Assembly (NCBI GenBank): GCA_017421885.1
Contig: JAFOHJ010000170.1
Location: forward strand, 1 to 8,021
Direction of reading: 5' to 3'
Length of the DNA: 8,021 nt
Source: Clostridia bacterium
GTDB taxonomy: Bacteria > Bacillota_A > Clostridia > Oscillospirales > Butyricicoccaceae
How positions within the stretch are numbered: position 1 is the stretch's first letter; the number at the start of each line of letters is the position of its first letter. Below are positions 1 through 6,560 of the stretch, piece after piece. A model generated the notes under the pieces. The model made no database searches and was not told where the DNA came from. It was given only the letters and a program-made list of their open reading frames with translations. The position numbers were made by a program, and so were the translations under genes.

Positions 1-2394
1 GAAGAGGAACACGGCAAGCTGGCCGAGATAATGTCGGTCAATGCCGCTGTCGAGGAAACCGCCGGCCGTGGCGAGTCGATCTTCTGGCAGCGCAAGGAGG
101 CGCAGGACAGGCTTGCCCGCCATCAGGAAGCCCTTGAAGAGAGCTATGACAGGCTCGAAGAGATAAGAACTCAGCGTGAGAGCGCCATCAACACCCTCGG
201 CGGCTATGACATGATGGCCAAGGTCAGGGAAGACAAGGCGGAGAAGACACGCACGGCTTTTGACAGGCTGGAGCGTGAATACAATGCCGGAGCCGACCGC
301 CTTGATATGCTTAAGGCTATGGAGCGCGACCTTGACGGTTTCTCCTTCGCGGTAAAAAAGATAGCTCAGGCGGGAAGTGGGCTCAAAGGCATCCACGGCC
401 CTCTGTCTACTCTTATCAAAACCGATGATAAATATTCGGTAGCTATCGAGACTGCTCTTGGAAATGCCATGCAGAACATCGTCACCGATGACGAAAACTG
501 CGCCAAGGCCGCCATCGGATATCTTAAATCAAATAATTTCGGCAGGGCAACATTCCTGCCCGTAACATCTATAAAACCCCGCTGGAAGAGCCGCAGCGCC
601 CTTGAAGGCGAGCGCGGATTCTGTGGTTATGCAAATGACCTGGTGTCAAGTGATAAACATTACAGCGATATCATTTCCAGCCTTCTTGGTACAACGGCCA
701 TAGTCGACAACATCGACAGAGCCATCGAGATGGGCCGAAAGCATAAATATGCCTTCAGGATCGTTACACTGGACGGTCAGCTCATCAGCGCGGGCGGCGC
801 CCTTACCGGCGGCAGCACCGTGAAGAGCACAGGTGTCCTCTCGAGATCCAATGAGATCGACAGGCTTGAAGAAAGTCTCGGCAAAGCAAAGACCGAACTT
901 TCTGCGGCGCGTACGGCAATGGAAAAGGCTCAGCGCGAGCTGACCGAGTTGGCATCGCGCCGTAAGGCAGCCGAGGGCGAGCTAAGGCTGGTAGATGAAA
1001 AGCTGGCCGAAGAAAATGCCGAATACAGCAGGTGTCAGGCTGCAGTCGAGGCCACCGAAAGGCTAATGGCCGACTATGACAGCGAGACCGAAAAGTGCGC
1101 TGCAAGGCGAACAGAGCTTAAAAATAAGCTTGCAGGCCTTGAAGAAGAGGCAAAGGCGTTTGCAGATAAGAGGATCGAGCTTCGGACTCAGCTGGATCAG
1201 CTGCTCAAGGATGCCGAGACCGATGTGGCGGCAGCCGGCAGGCTGACCGAAGAGCTCAGCAGGATCAGACTGGAGAACAGCACCCTTGCAGGCGAGATAA
1301 GGGCGGCCGAGGATTCGGCGGCAATGATCTCCGAGCTTCTCAGAGGAGCGGCGCAGGAGCTGCAGGACAAGGAAGACCAGCTTGGAGCCTCGGAAAAGAG
1401 CATAACCGAGCTGACGGCAGCCATCGAAGCGCAGAAGAAGCTTATCGCCGAGAATGAGGCCCTCAGGCTTAAGGCTGAGGGGCACATCGAAAAGCTGACC
1501 GGCGAGAGGCTGGAGCTTGAAGGCAAACGAACAAAGATAGAAAAAGACATACAGAACAAGAATAACGATATAGTTAATCAGGAGAGGCTGAGAAGCAGCC
1601 TTGAACACAAGCGCGACCAGCTCATTGCCGAAGAGAAGGGACTTCTCGACAAGCTGTGGGAATCCTACGAGCTGACACGCACCACTGCTAAGGAACTCTG
1701 CCGACGTACGGTGGATCAGAAATACGCGGCAAAGAGGATATCGGAGCTCAGGGCTCAAATACGTTCGCTGGGCAGTGTAAATCTCGATGCTGTTGCCGAA
1801 TATGACGAGGTAAGTTCGAGATACGAATTCCTCAGCATTCAGCGCGACGACCTTGAAAAGGCCAAGGCCGACCTCACTCAGGTCATCAGGCAGTTGACCG
1901 GCAGCATGCAGGAGGCCTTTGTTCAGAAGTTCAAGCAGATCGACAGGGCCTTTTCGCAGACCTTTACCGATATTTTCGGCGGAGGAAGGGCAAGCCTCGA
2001 GCTGGAGGACGAAAAGAATGTCCTTGAGTGCGGAATCAATATCAGTGTCGAGCTGCCAGGCAAGGGTCAGCGCGTCATATCGCTGCTTTCGGGCGGCGAA
2101 AAGGCCTTTGTTGCCATAGCGCTGTATTTTGCCATTATAAAGGTAAGTCCCACCCCCTTCTGCGTGCTGGACGAGATCGATGCGGCTCTTGACGAGATGA
2201 ATGTCAGCAGGTTCTCGGAGTATATGAACAAGCTCTGCGGTTCCACACAGTTCATCGTCATCACTCACAGGCGCGGCACCATGGAGGGCAGCGACATCCT
2301 CTACGGAGCCACCATGCAGGAACAGGGCGTAACAAAGCTGCTCAAGCTCGATATAAGAGAGGTCGAGAGCAAGCTCAATATCAAATTAAGCTGA
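1..2394 (+). CDS. smc: Chromosome segregation ATPase SMC, C-terminal two thirds (5' end outside window)
   Basis: SMC is the ATPase core of the bacterial condensin (with ScpA and ScpB), which compacts and segregates chromosomes. The frame is open from base 1, so the Met codon at 31 is internal. 797 residues are visible of a usual 1180-1190, so roughly 390 N-terminal residues, including Walker A, lie upstream. In order: the end of the first coiled coil (1-360), the hinge (about 373-820, ending in the conserved GGALTGGS at 793-816), the long return coiled coil (about 840-1900, rich in Glu, Lys, Ala and Leu), then the C-terminal ATPase lobe. This lobe carries the ABC signature LLSGGEKA (from 2083) and Walker B/D-loop [12 protein letters not shown] (from 2161), followed by ITHRRGTME. 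The gene ends in TGA, 20 bases before ftsY, the partner order known from Bacillus. It looks intact; the hinge and head motifs are canonical. Confidence 0.97.
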   Translation, partial: EEEHGKLAEIMSVNAAVEETAGRGESIFWQRKEAQDRLARHQEALEESYDRLEEIRTQRESAINTLGGYDMMAKVREDKAEKTRTAFDRLEREYNAGADRLDMLKAMERDLDGFSFAVKKIAQAGSGLKGIHGPLSTLIKTDDKYSVAIETALGNAMQNIVTDDENCAKAAIGYLKSNNFGRATFLPVTSIKPRWKSRSALEGERGFCGYANDLVSSDKHYSDIISSLLGTTAIVDNIDRAIEMGRKHKYAFRIVTLDGQLISAGGALTGGSTVKSTGVLSRSNEIDRLEESLGKAKTELSAARTAMEKAQRELTELASRRKAAEGELRLVDEKLAEENAEYSRCQAAVEATERLMADYDSETEKCAARRTELKNKLAGLEEEAKAFADKRIELRTQLDQLLKDAETDVAAAGRLTEELSRIRLENSTLAGEIRAAEDSAAMISELLRGAAQELQDKEDQLGASEKSITELTAAIEAQKKLIAENEALRLKAEGHIEKLTGERLELEGKRTKIEKDIQNKNNDIVNQERLRSSLEHKRDQLIAEEKGLLDKLWESYELTRTTAKELCRRTVDQKYAAKRISELRAQIRSLGSVNLDAVAEYDEVSSRYEFLSIQRDDLEKAKADLTQVIRQLTGSMQEAFVQKFKQIDRAFSQTFTDIFGGGRASLELEDEKNVLECGINISVELPGKGQRVISLLSGGEKAFVAIALYFAIIKVSPTPFCVLDEIDAALDEMNVSRFSEYMNKLCGSTQFIVITHRRGTMEGSDILYGATMQEQGVTKLLKLDIREVESKLNIKLS

Positions 2395-2399
2395 TTTGA
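2381..2399 (+). repeat. Short AT-rich inverted repeat over the smc stop codon
   Basis: TCAAAT (2381-2386) and ATTTGA (2394-2399) form a perfect 6-base stem with a 7-base loop. The repeat spans the smc stop and ends directly before the ftsY ribosome binding site. The stem is weak and has no following T run, so it is not a terminator. A small effect on ftsY translation is possible but unproven. Confidence 0.3.
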
Positions 2400-2414
2400 A
2401 AGGATGAAACAGAA

Positions 2415-3320
2415 ATGGGCTTTTTTGACAAGGTCAGAGAAGGTCTGAGAAAGACCAAGGAAGCTGCACAGAACAACGTGAATGCTGTTCTTGCCACCTT
2501 CAGAACCGTCGACGAGGAGATGCTATCCGAGCTGGAAGACAGCCTTATCCTTGCCGATATCGGCGCAAATCTCGCTATGGAGACAGTTGACGAGCTGCGC
2601 GACCGTGCAAAGCTCAAAAAGCTTGAGAGCCAGGAGGACATCAAGAAGGAACTCTGCGATATCCTCTGTGAAAAGATGAAGAAGAACGAAGGCCTTGTTC
2701 TCGAGACAAAGCCCTCGGTCATCCTTGTTGTCGGCGTAAACGGCGTCGGCAAGACCACAAGCATCGGCAAGCTGGGCCAGAAGCTGACAGGTGAGGGCAA
2801 GAAGGTCCTCTTTGCCGCAGCCGACACCTTCCGTGCCGCCGCAGCCGACCAGCTTTCCATTTGGGCAGACCGCTGCGGAGCCGACATCGTCCGCCATGCC
2901 GAGGGCGCCGACCCCTCTGCTGTTATTTTCGATGCTATCTCGGCCGCAAAGGCACGCGGCTGCGATGTAGTCATCTGCGACACAGCGGGCAGACTTCATA
3001 ATAAGAAGAACCTTATGAACGAGCTGGCCAAGATGAACCGCGTCATCGACCGCGAGCTGCCCGGCGCGTCCAAGGAGACTCTGCTGGTCATCGATGCCAC
3101 AACAGGCCAGAACGGCGTTCTTCAGGCCGAGAGCTTCAATGAGGCCTGCACACTCAGCGGCATGATCCTCACAAAGCTGGATGGCACCGCAAAGGGCGGC
3201 ATCGTAATCAATATCTCCAACAAGATCGGCGTTCCCGTCAAGTTCATCGGTGTTGGCGAGACGGCCGACGACCTGCTGGTGTTCGAACCCGAAGGATTTG
3301 TCCAGGCATTCTTTGAATAA
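2415..3320 (+). CDS. ftsY: Signal recognition particle receptor FtsY
   Basis: FtsY is the membrane-associated GTPase that docks the signal recognition particle (Ffh plus 4.5S/scRNA) and its ribosome to the Sec translocon. The 301-residue protein has a short amphipathic, basic start ([15 protein letters not shown]), an N domain (to about 95), and a complete G domain: G1 GVNGVGKTT (107-115), AADTFRAAA (from 135), DTAGR (189-193), TKLDG (253-257), then GVGE and DDLLVF near the end. It lacks the long acidic A domain of E. coli FtsY, which is usual for Gram-positive forms (Bacillus about 329 residues). The start fits the family's conserved first residues. AGGA at 2401-2404, ten bases upstream of the ATG, is a moderate ribosome binding site. 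It sits between smc and rph, with a 12-base gap to rph. Confidence 0.97.
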   Translation: MGFFDKVREGLRKTKEAAQNNVNAVLATFRTVDEEMLSELEDSLILADIGANLAMETVDELRDRAKLKKLESQEDIKKELCDILCEKMKKNEGLVLETKPSVILVVGVNGVGKTTSIGKLGQKLTGEGKKVLFAAADTFRAAAADQLSIWADRCGADIVRHAEGADPSAVIFDAISAAKARGCDVVICDTAGRLHNKKNLMNELAKMNRVIDRELPGASKETLLVIDATTGQNGVLQAESFNEACTLSGMILTKLDGTAKGGIVINISNKIGVPVKFIGVGETADDLLVFEPEGFVQAFFE

Positions 3321-3328
3321 AGGAGAGG
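3321..3328 (+). promoter_or_regulatory. Ribosome binding site of rph
   Basis: AGGAGAGG begins directly after the ftsY TAA stop; its AGGAG core lies seven bases before the rph ATG at 3333. It is one of the two strongest ribosome binding sites in the window and fixes the rph start. Confidence 0.8.
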
Positions 3329-3332
3329 CATT

Positions 3333-4058
3333 ATGAGATACGACGGCAGAAAAAACGAAGAACTGAGGCCTGTTAAGATAACTACAGGCTATATCAAGTA
3401 TCCCGAAGGCTCGGTGCTTATCGAGTGCGGCAACACAAAGGTCATCTGCAATGCAACGGTAGAGGACCGTGTTCCTCCCTTCCTCAAGGATACGGGCAGA
3501 GGCTGGATCACAGCCGAATATAATATGCTTCCCCGTGCAACACAGACAAGAACTCCCCGTGACATCCAGAAGCTCAAGCTCAACGGCCGGTCGGCCGAGA
3601 TCCAGCGTCTTATCGGCCGAGCACTCCGTTCGGTGGCCGATCTCGACAATCTGGGCGAGAGGACCATCACCATCGATTGTGATGTTATCCAGGCCGACGG
3701 CGGCACAAGATGCGCGTCCATCACAGGCGGCTTCTGCGCGCTGGCGCTGGCTCTCAAGGGCCTTATGGATCAGGGCGTTTATAAGAAGATACCCCTCCGT
3801 TCCCATGTTGCCGCAGTAAGCGTCGGCATCGTAGGCGGCGAGGCCATGAGCGACCTTTGCTATGTCGAAGACAGCGGCGGAGAGGTCGACTTCAACTTCA
3901 TCATGGACGGAAGCGGCAACATCATCGAGCTTCAGGGAACCGGCGAAGAGCGTCCCTTCTCCAAAAAGGAGCTCGACAGCATGTATGAGCTGGCAAAGAA
4001 CAGCATCGACCAGCTGATCGCCCTTCAGAAGGAAGCCATCGGCGATATCGTGAGGTAA
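3333..4058 (+). CDS. rph: Ribonuclease PH (tRNA nucleotidyltransferase)
   Basis: RNase PH is a phosphate-dependent 3'-5' exoribonuclease that trims tRNA precursors and other structured RNA ends, working as a hexameric ring. The 241 residues match the usual length (238-258). Visible family features: MRYDGRKNEELRPV at the start, GRGWITAEYNMLPR (55-68), GRSAEIQRLIGRALRSV (85-101), DCDVIQADGGTR (115-126; Thr125-Arg126 correspond to the phosphate-binding pair), the acidic metal-site stretch YVEDSGGEVDFN (177-188; Asp180, Asp186), and ELQGTGEERPFS (199-210). All expected active-site residues are present, so it should be active, unlike the truncated rph of E. coli K-12. It is followed after three bases by rdgB, a pairing also found in Bacillus (rph-ysnA). 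Confidence 0.97.
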   Translation: MRYDGRKNEELRPVKITTGYIKYPEGSVLIECGNTKVICNATVEDRVPPFLKDTGRGWITAEYNMLPRATQTRTPRDIQKLKLNGRSAEIQRLIGRALRSVADLDNLGERTITIDCDVIQADGGTRCASITGGFCALALALKGLMDQGVYKKIPLRSHVAAVSVGIVGGEAMSDLCYVEDSGGEVDFNFIMDGSGNIIELQGTGEERPFSKKELDSMYELAKNSIDQLIALQKEAIGDIVR

Positions 4059-4061
4059 AAT

Positions 4062-4649
4062 ATGCAGTTCATACTGGCAAGCAACAATAAAAAGAAGCTC
4101 AAAGAGATGGGCGATATCCTCGCGCTTGAGGGATGCACAGTCATCTCGATGAGCGAGGCCGGAGTTTCGAGCGATCCCGAGGAAAACGGCCTGACCTTTG
4201 AAGAAAATGCCCTTATAAAGGCAAAAGCGGCCATGATGGCCAGTGGCAGACCCTGTATTGCCGACGACTCGGGCCTCTCGGTCGATGCCCTGGGCGGCGC
4301 CCCCGGCGTTTTCTCGGCAAGATACTGCGAAGGCTCTGACCTCGACCGAACCATGTTCCTGCTTAAGAATATGGAGAGCATTGAGGACAGAACGGCGAGA
4401 TTCGTCTCGGCCGTTGCCTGCGCTTTCCCCGACGGCAGCTCGATAGTCGTGCGCGGCGAGTGCGAGGGCGAGATACTGCACGAACTCAAGGGCGATGGCG
4501 GTTTTGGATACGACCCCGTGTTCTATGTGCCCTCCGAGGGCTGCACATTTGCCGAAATGCCGGCAGAAAGAAAGAATGAAATATCCCACAGAGCCCGCGC
4601 GATGGTGCGCTTCTGTGAGGAGCTTAGAAATAAAAGGAATGAGGAATAA
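4062..4649 (+). CDS. rdgB: XTP/dITP diphosphatase (non-canonical purine NTP pyrophosphatase, RdgB/HAM1 family)
   Basis: This enzyme hydrolyses ITP, dITP and XTP to monophosphates, keeping deaminated purines out of DNA and RNA. The 195-residue length is typical. Motifs in order: LASNNKKK (5-12), the GLTFEENALIKA stretch (43-54), ADDSGLSVDALGGAPGVFSARY (67-88; Asp68-Asp69 in the metal/catalytic site), DRTARFVS (109-116), GGFGYDPVF (146-154) and ISHRARA near the C-terminus (174-180), which contacts the base. The usual Asn in the D..N...LL helix after SARY is Arg/Thr here (95-97), a mild variation. GAGG at 4052-4055 overlaps the rph stop region and lies six bases before the ATG, so translation is probably coupled to rph. 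The gene ends in two tandem in-frame TAA codons. Confidence 0.96.
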   Translation: MQFILASNNKKKLKEMGDILALEGCTVISMSEAGVSSDPEENGLTFEENALIKAKAAMMASGRPCIADDSGLSVDALGGAPGVFSARYCEGSDLDRTMFLLKNMESIEDRTARFVSAVACAFPDGSSIVVRGECEGEILHELKGDGGFGYDPVFYVPSEGCTFAEMPAERKNEISHRARAMVRFCEELRNKRNEE

Positions 4650-4652
4650 TAA

Positions 4653-4949
4653 ATGATTACAAGCAAGCAGCGCGCGTTTCTGCGCTCCAAGGCAAACGAC
4701 CTTGACGCTATTTTCCAGGTAGGCAAGGGCGGCGTTAACGATAATCTGATCGGCCAGCTCAACGATGTTCTCGAAGTAAGAGAGCTTATCAAGATCAAGG
4801 TGCTCGAATCTTCGATGCTGACAGCAAGAGAGGCTTCCGACATCATCTGTGAGGCTACCGGCGCCGAGCCCATCCAGTGCATCGGCACAAAGCTGGTCAT
4901 CTATAAGCCCAGCACCAAGGAGCCCAAGATCATCCTCCCAAAGGCATGA
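4653..4949 (+). CDS. yhbY: Ribosome assembly RNA-binding protein YhbY (CRM domain)
   Basis: YhbY (Bacillus YqeI) is a small CRM-domain protein associated with pre-50S ribosomal particles. The 98 residues form a single CRM domain: a basic N-terminal helix (MITSKQRAFLRSKAN), the GxxG RNA-binding loop as VGKGGVND (23-30), a second helix (NDNLIGQLNDVLEVRELIKIKV region), and the closing strand IQCIGTKLVIYKPS (74-87). The ATG directly follows the tandem stops of rdgB, with GAGG at 4641-4644 eight bases upstream. Its last four bases overlap the nadD start (ATGA at 4946-4949). Neighbouring nadD and yqeK match the conserved Bacillus order, supporting the assignment. Confidence 0.95.
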   Translation: MITSKQRAFLRSKANDLDAIFQVGKGGVNDNLIGQLNDVLEVRELIKIKVLESSMLTAREASDIICEATGAEPIQCIGTKLVIYKPSTKEPKIILPKA

Positions 4950-5548
4950 GCCGCGGCAGGATAGGTATTTTCGGAGGAACCTTTAACCCTCCCCACATCG
5001 GCCATATTTCGGCAGCACGCGAATGTGTAGAGAAGCTGGAATTGGGAAAGCTTATTATGATCCCTACCAATATCCCTCCTCACAAAAAGCTGCCCGAGGG
5101 CTCGGCCAGCCCGGCGCAGCGCTTTGAGATGACTCAGATCGCCGCATCGATGGTGCCCATGGCTGAGGCAAGCGACATCGAGATAAAGCGCACCGGCGCA
5201 AGCTATACGGTGGACACTGTGACATATCTCAAGTCGATCTATCCCGACAGCACACTCTGGCTGGTGATCGGCACCGACATGATCGGCTCTTTCGACCGCT
5301 GGTACAAGCCCGATGTCATCTGCTCATGCTGCCGCCTTGCGGCGGTCGCGCGTGACAATGACGATCGTCTGTTCATCGAGCAGAAGGCGAAGGAGCTTAA
5401 GAAGAGCATCGGCGCCGAGATCGACATTGTATATAACCGAGTCGTTGAAGGAAGCTCGACAATGTTCCGCGAGGGCGGCAACGACCGCCTTGTTCCTTCG
5501 GAGATCCGCCGTTATATCAGGCGCAACGGCCTCTATGGTCTCAAGTAA
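4946..5548 (+). CDS. nadD: Nicotinate-mononucleotide adenylyltransferase NadD, with shortened C-terminal helix
   Basis: NadD joins nicotinate mononucleotide and ATP to make deamido-NAD, the central step of NAD synthesis. The 200-residue protein has the nucleotidyltransferase signature GIFGGTFNPPHIGH (7-20), IPTNIPPHK (39-47), SYTVDTV (86-92), the GTDMIGSFDRWY stretch (109-120), and an SSTMFR motif (170-175) in place of the usual ISSTxIR. After that Arg only six residues precede LVP (182-184), where relatives such as E. coli NadD have about eleven, so the helix after the ATP-binding motif is shortened in frame. The C-terminus (YIRRNGLY) is normal. The ATG overlaps the yhbY stop and the nearest SD-like AAGG is one base away, so translation likely depends on coupling with yhbY. 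Confidence 0.95.
   Translation: MSRGRIGIFGGTFNPPHIGHISAARECVEKLELGKLIMIPTNIPPHKKLPEGSASPAQRFEMTQIAASMVPMAEASDIEIKRTGASYTVDTVTYLKSIYPDSTLWLVIGTDMIGSFDRWYKPDVICSCCRLAAVARDNDDRLFIEQKAKELKKSIGAEIDIVYNRVVEGSSTMFREGGNDRLVPSEIRRYIRRNGLYGLK
5331..5346 (+). repeat. Stable GC-rich hairpin inside nadD
   Basis: GCCGCC (5331-5336) pairs with GGCGGT (5341-5346) around a TTGC loop: five GC pairs plus one possible G-U in RNA. It lies within codons for the Cys-Arg-Leu-Ala-Ala stretch of NadD and has no T run after it, so it is not a terminator. It may simply reflect codon use. Confidence 0.3.
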
Positions 5549-5553
5549 GCGTT

Positions 5554-6516
5554 ATGCAGTGGGATCATGAGAGCCTGAGCGAGGCAGTCAGGCCTTATCT
5601 TAAGGAGAGCCGGTATATCCACACACAGGGATGCTGCGAGATGGCACTGGCGCTGGCCGAAAAATGGGGCTGCGACAGCTATAAAACCATGTGTGCCGCC
5701 CTCCTTCACGACATAACAAAAAAGTTATCTGAAGAAGAACAATTGCTTTTATGCCAAAAGTATGGCATAATCAATGGATACCGGCCCTATGAGTTCGGAA
5801 CACTTATCCATGCCGACACCGCGGCGGCCCTTGCAGGCGATATTTTCGGCATGCCCACGGATGTAGTGAACGCGATCGCACGGCATACTCTGGGCGCAGA
5901 GGATATGACCCTTCTCGACAAGATAGTTTTCCTTTCCGATGCGATAGAGAAGGGGAGAGATTACCCCGGAGTGGAAGATATCAGGCGAATGGCCTTCCGG
6001 GACCTCGACAGGGCTGTTTATATGAGCCTTATAAGCACGGTGGAAAATGTCAGAAGCAGGGGAAAAGAACCCAACGAACAAAGCATGAAGGCCGCAGAGG
6101 CCATAAAGCGACTCATCAATATACAGGAGAATAATATGAACGAAACAAACGCAAACATCCTTGAGCCCAAGGCGCTGCTGGAAGAGATCATCAAGATCGC
6201 CGACAGCCGCAAGGCCAGGAATATCGTGGCCCTGCACGTTACCGAGCAGACCACACTTGCCGATTATATGGTCATGATGACCGGTACATCGACAACACAC
6301 ATCCGCGCCCTCAGCGACGAGATCGAATATCAGCTCAAGACAAAGTGTGAGGTTTATCCTCACCACATCGAGGGCATGACCTCCAACTGGATCCTCCTCG
6401 ACTACACAACAGTCGTAGTCCATGTATTTATGGAAGATTCCCGCGAGCTGTATGACCTCGAGAGAATGTGGGGCGACTCGACTCCCGTTGATATCAGCGG
6501 ACTTATCACAGAGTAA
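5554..6516 (+). CDS. YqeK-RsfS fusion: HD-domain Ap4A hydrolase joined to ribosomal silencing factor
   Basis: One 320-residue frame contains two complete proteins. Residues 1-194 are YqeK, an HD-superfamily, metal-dependent hydrolase that cleaves Ap4A symmetrically to two ADP; the metal ligands are all visible (His23, His52-Asp53, His86, His111, Asp129), and the length matches free YqeK (about 186 in Bacillus). Residues 195-320 are RsfS, which binds ribosomal protein uL14 and blocks 30S-50S joining in starvation: [19 protein letters not shown] (235-253), [11 protein letters not shown] (274-284), VVVHVF (287-292), [13 protein letters not shown] (296-308). No stop codon separates them. The start lies five bases after the nadD stop with no clear ribosome binding site (coupled reinitiation likely). 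YqeK is known fused to NadD in mollicutes; fusion to RsfS is unusual to my knowledge. An indel artefact near the junction cannot be excluded, but there is no long homopolymer there. Confidence 0.9.
   Translation: MQWDHESLSEAVRPYLKESRYIHTQGCCEMALALAEKWGCDSYKTMCAALLHDITKKLSEEEQLLLCQKYGIINGYRPYEFGTLIHADTAAALAGDIFGMPTDVVNAIARHTLGAEDMTLLDKIVFLSDAIEKGRDYPGVEDIRRMAFRDLDRAVYMSLISTVENVRSRGKEPNEQSMKAAEAIKRLINIQENNMNETNANILEPKALLEEIIKIADSRKARNIVALHVTEQTTLADYMVMMTGTSTTHIRALSDEIEYQLKTKCEVYPHHIEGMTSNWILLDYTTVVVHVFMEDSRELYDLERMWGDSTPVDISGLITE
5713..5728 (+). repeat. Inverted repeat ATAAC-N6-GTTAT in yqeK
   Basis: ATAAC (5713-5717) and GTTAT (5724-5728) flank a run of six A bases, starting immediately after the codons for the YqeK His52-Asp53 motif. 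It lies in a 70-base AT-rich patch (about 29% GC by hand count, 5711-5780), 14 bases upstream of a promoter-like signal. It could be a protein site or an A-tract upstream element, or chance. Confidence 0.3.
5743..5771 (+). promoter_or_regulatory. Candidate internal sigma-A promoter within yqeK, upstream of rsfS-leuS
   Basis: TTGCTT (5743-5748) and CATAAT (5766-5771) are separated by 17 bases, the ideal spacing. They match the -35 and -10 consensus at 3 of 6 and 5 of 6 positions, and a TG at 5763-5764 makes an extended -10. Transcription would start near 5778 and cover the rest of yqeK, then rsfS and leuS. It sits in an AT-rich patch unlike the surrounding gene. This is a prediction from consensus only; coding constraint could produce it by chance. 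Confidence 0.35.
5749..5770 (+). repeat. Operator-like palindrome over the candidate -10 region
   Basis: TTATGCC (5749-5755) and GGCATAA (5764-5770) are perfect 7-base arms around an 8-base centre. The 22-base palindrome covers the spacer and most of the -10 of the candidate promoter, a common place for a repressor site. As RNA it could also form a weak hairpin within the yqeK message. No regulator can be named from the sequence. Confidence 0.35.
6125..6129 (+). promoter_or_regulatory. Internal ribosome binding site for rsfS
   Basis: AGGAG lies six bases before the ATG at 6136, in an AT-rich and probably unstructured stretch. It is as good as the rph site and better than those of nadD and yqeK. 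Its location inside the continuous yqeK-rsfS frame is the main reason to predict separate RsfS translation. Confidence 0.75.
6136..6516 (+). CDS. rsfS: Ribosomal silencing factor RsfS, predicted free form from internal start
   Basis: This is the in-frame C-terminal portion of the fusion, listed separately because the ATG at 6136 has its own strong ribosome binding site. The product would be 126 residues, close to free RsfS proteins (about 105-120), and starts with a short [12 protein letters not shown] leader before the first helix of the domain. RsfS binds uL14 on the 50S subunit and prevents subunit joining, lowering translation in stationary phase. The strongly conserved Gly-Asp of the family (DLGDVVVHVF in Bacillus YqeL, as I recall it) is Thr-Thr here (fusion residues 285-286), which may alter the uL14 contact; the rest of the core is canonical. 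The start codon forms ATGA with a TGA in another frame, the same overlap shape as yhbY/nadD. Confidence 0.8.
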   Translation: MNETNANILEPKALLEEIIKIADSRKARNIVALHVTEQTTLADYMVMMTGTSTTHIRALSDEIEYQLKTKCEVYPHHIEGMTSNWILLDYTTVVVHVFMEDSRELYDLERMWGDSTPVDISGLITE

Positions 6517-6560
6517 GCAATTATTGTTTTAAATATTTTAAAGGAAGAAGTGTATTTGCC
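6517..6560 (+). other. AT-rich 44-base spacer before leuS
   Basis: This is the longest gap in the window. It holds a run of T and A bases (6521-6541) and AGGAAG at 6542-6547, the likely leuS ribosome binding site, 13 bases before the ATG (somewhat long). I see no well-spaced -35/-10 pair and no terminator. It is far too short for a T-box leader, which often controls aminoacyl-tRNA synthetase genes in Firmicutes. Confidence 0.6.

Noticed and set aside
31..33. ATG as the start of smc
   Set aside because: The frame is open to base 1 and the protein begins in mid coiled coil, without the Walker A region; the real start is upstream of the window.
1063..2268. A 401-codon minus-strand open frame opposite smc
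   Set aside because: It is the reverse complement of smc codons in register, with composition typical of a shadow of coiled-coil coding sequence.
2523..4589. A 688-codon open frame on the minus strand across ftsY, rph and rdgB
   Set aside because: It is codon-aligned with three sense genes that share a frame, so it stays open simply because the sense codons TTA, CTA and TCA are avoided. Its translation shows no recognisable domain, while the plus-strand genes are unmistakable.
5331..5346. GC-rich hairpin as an intrinsic terminator
   Set aside because: It is inside nadD and is followed by mixed sequence, not a T run.
6521..6541. AT-rich run before leuS as a promoter
   Set aside because: -10-like hexamers exist, but no -35 lies at 16-19 bases from them, and low complexity makes such matches cheap.
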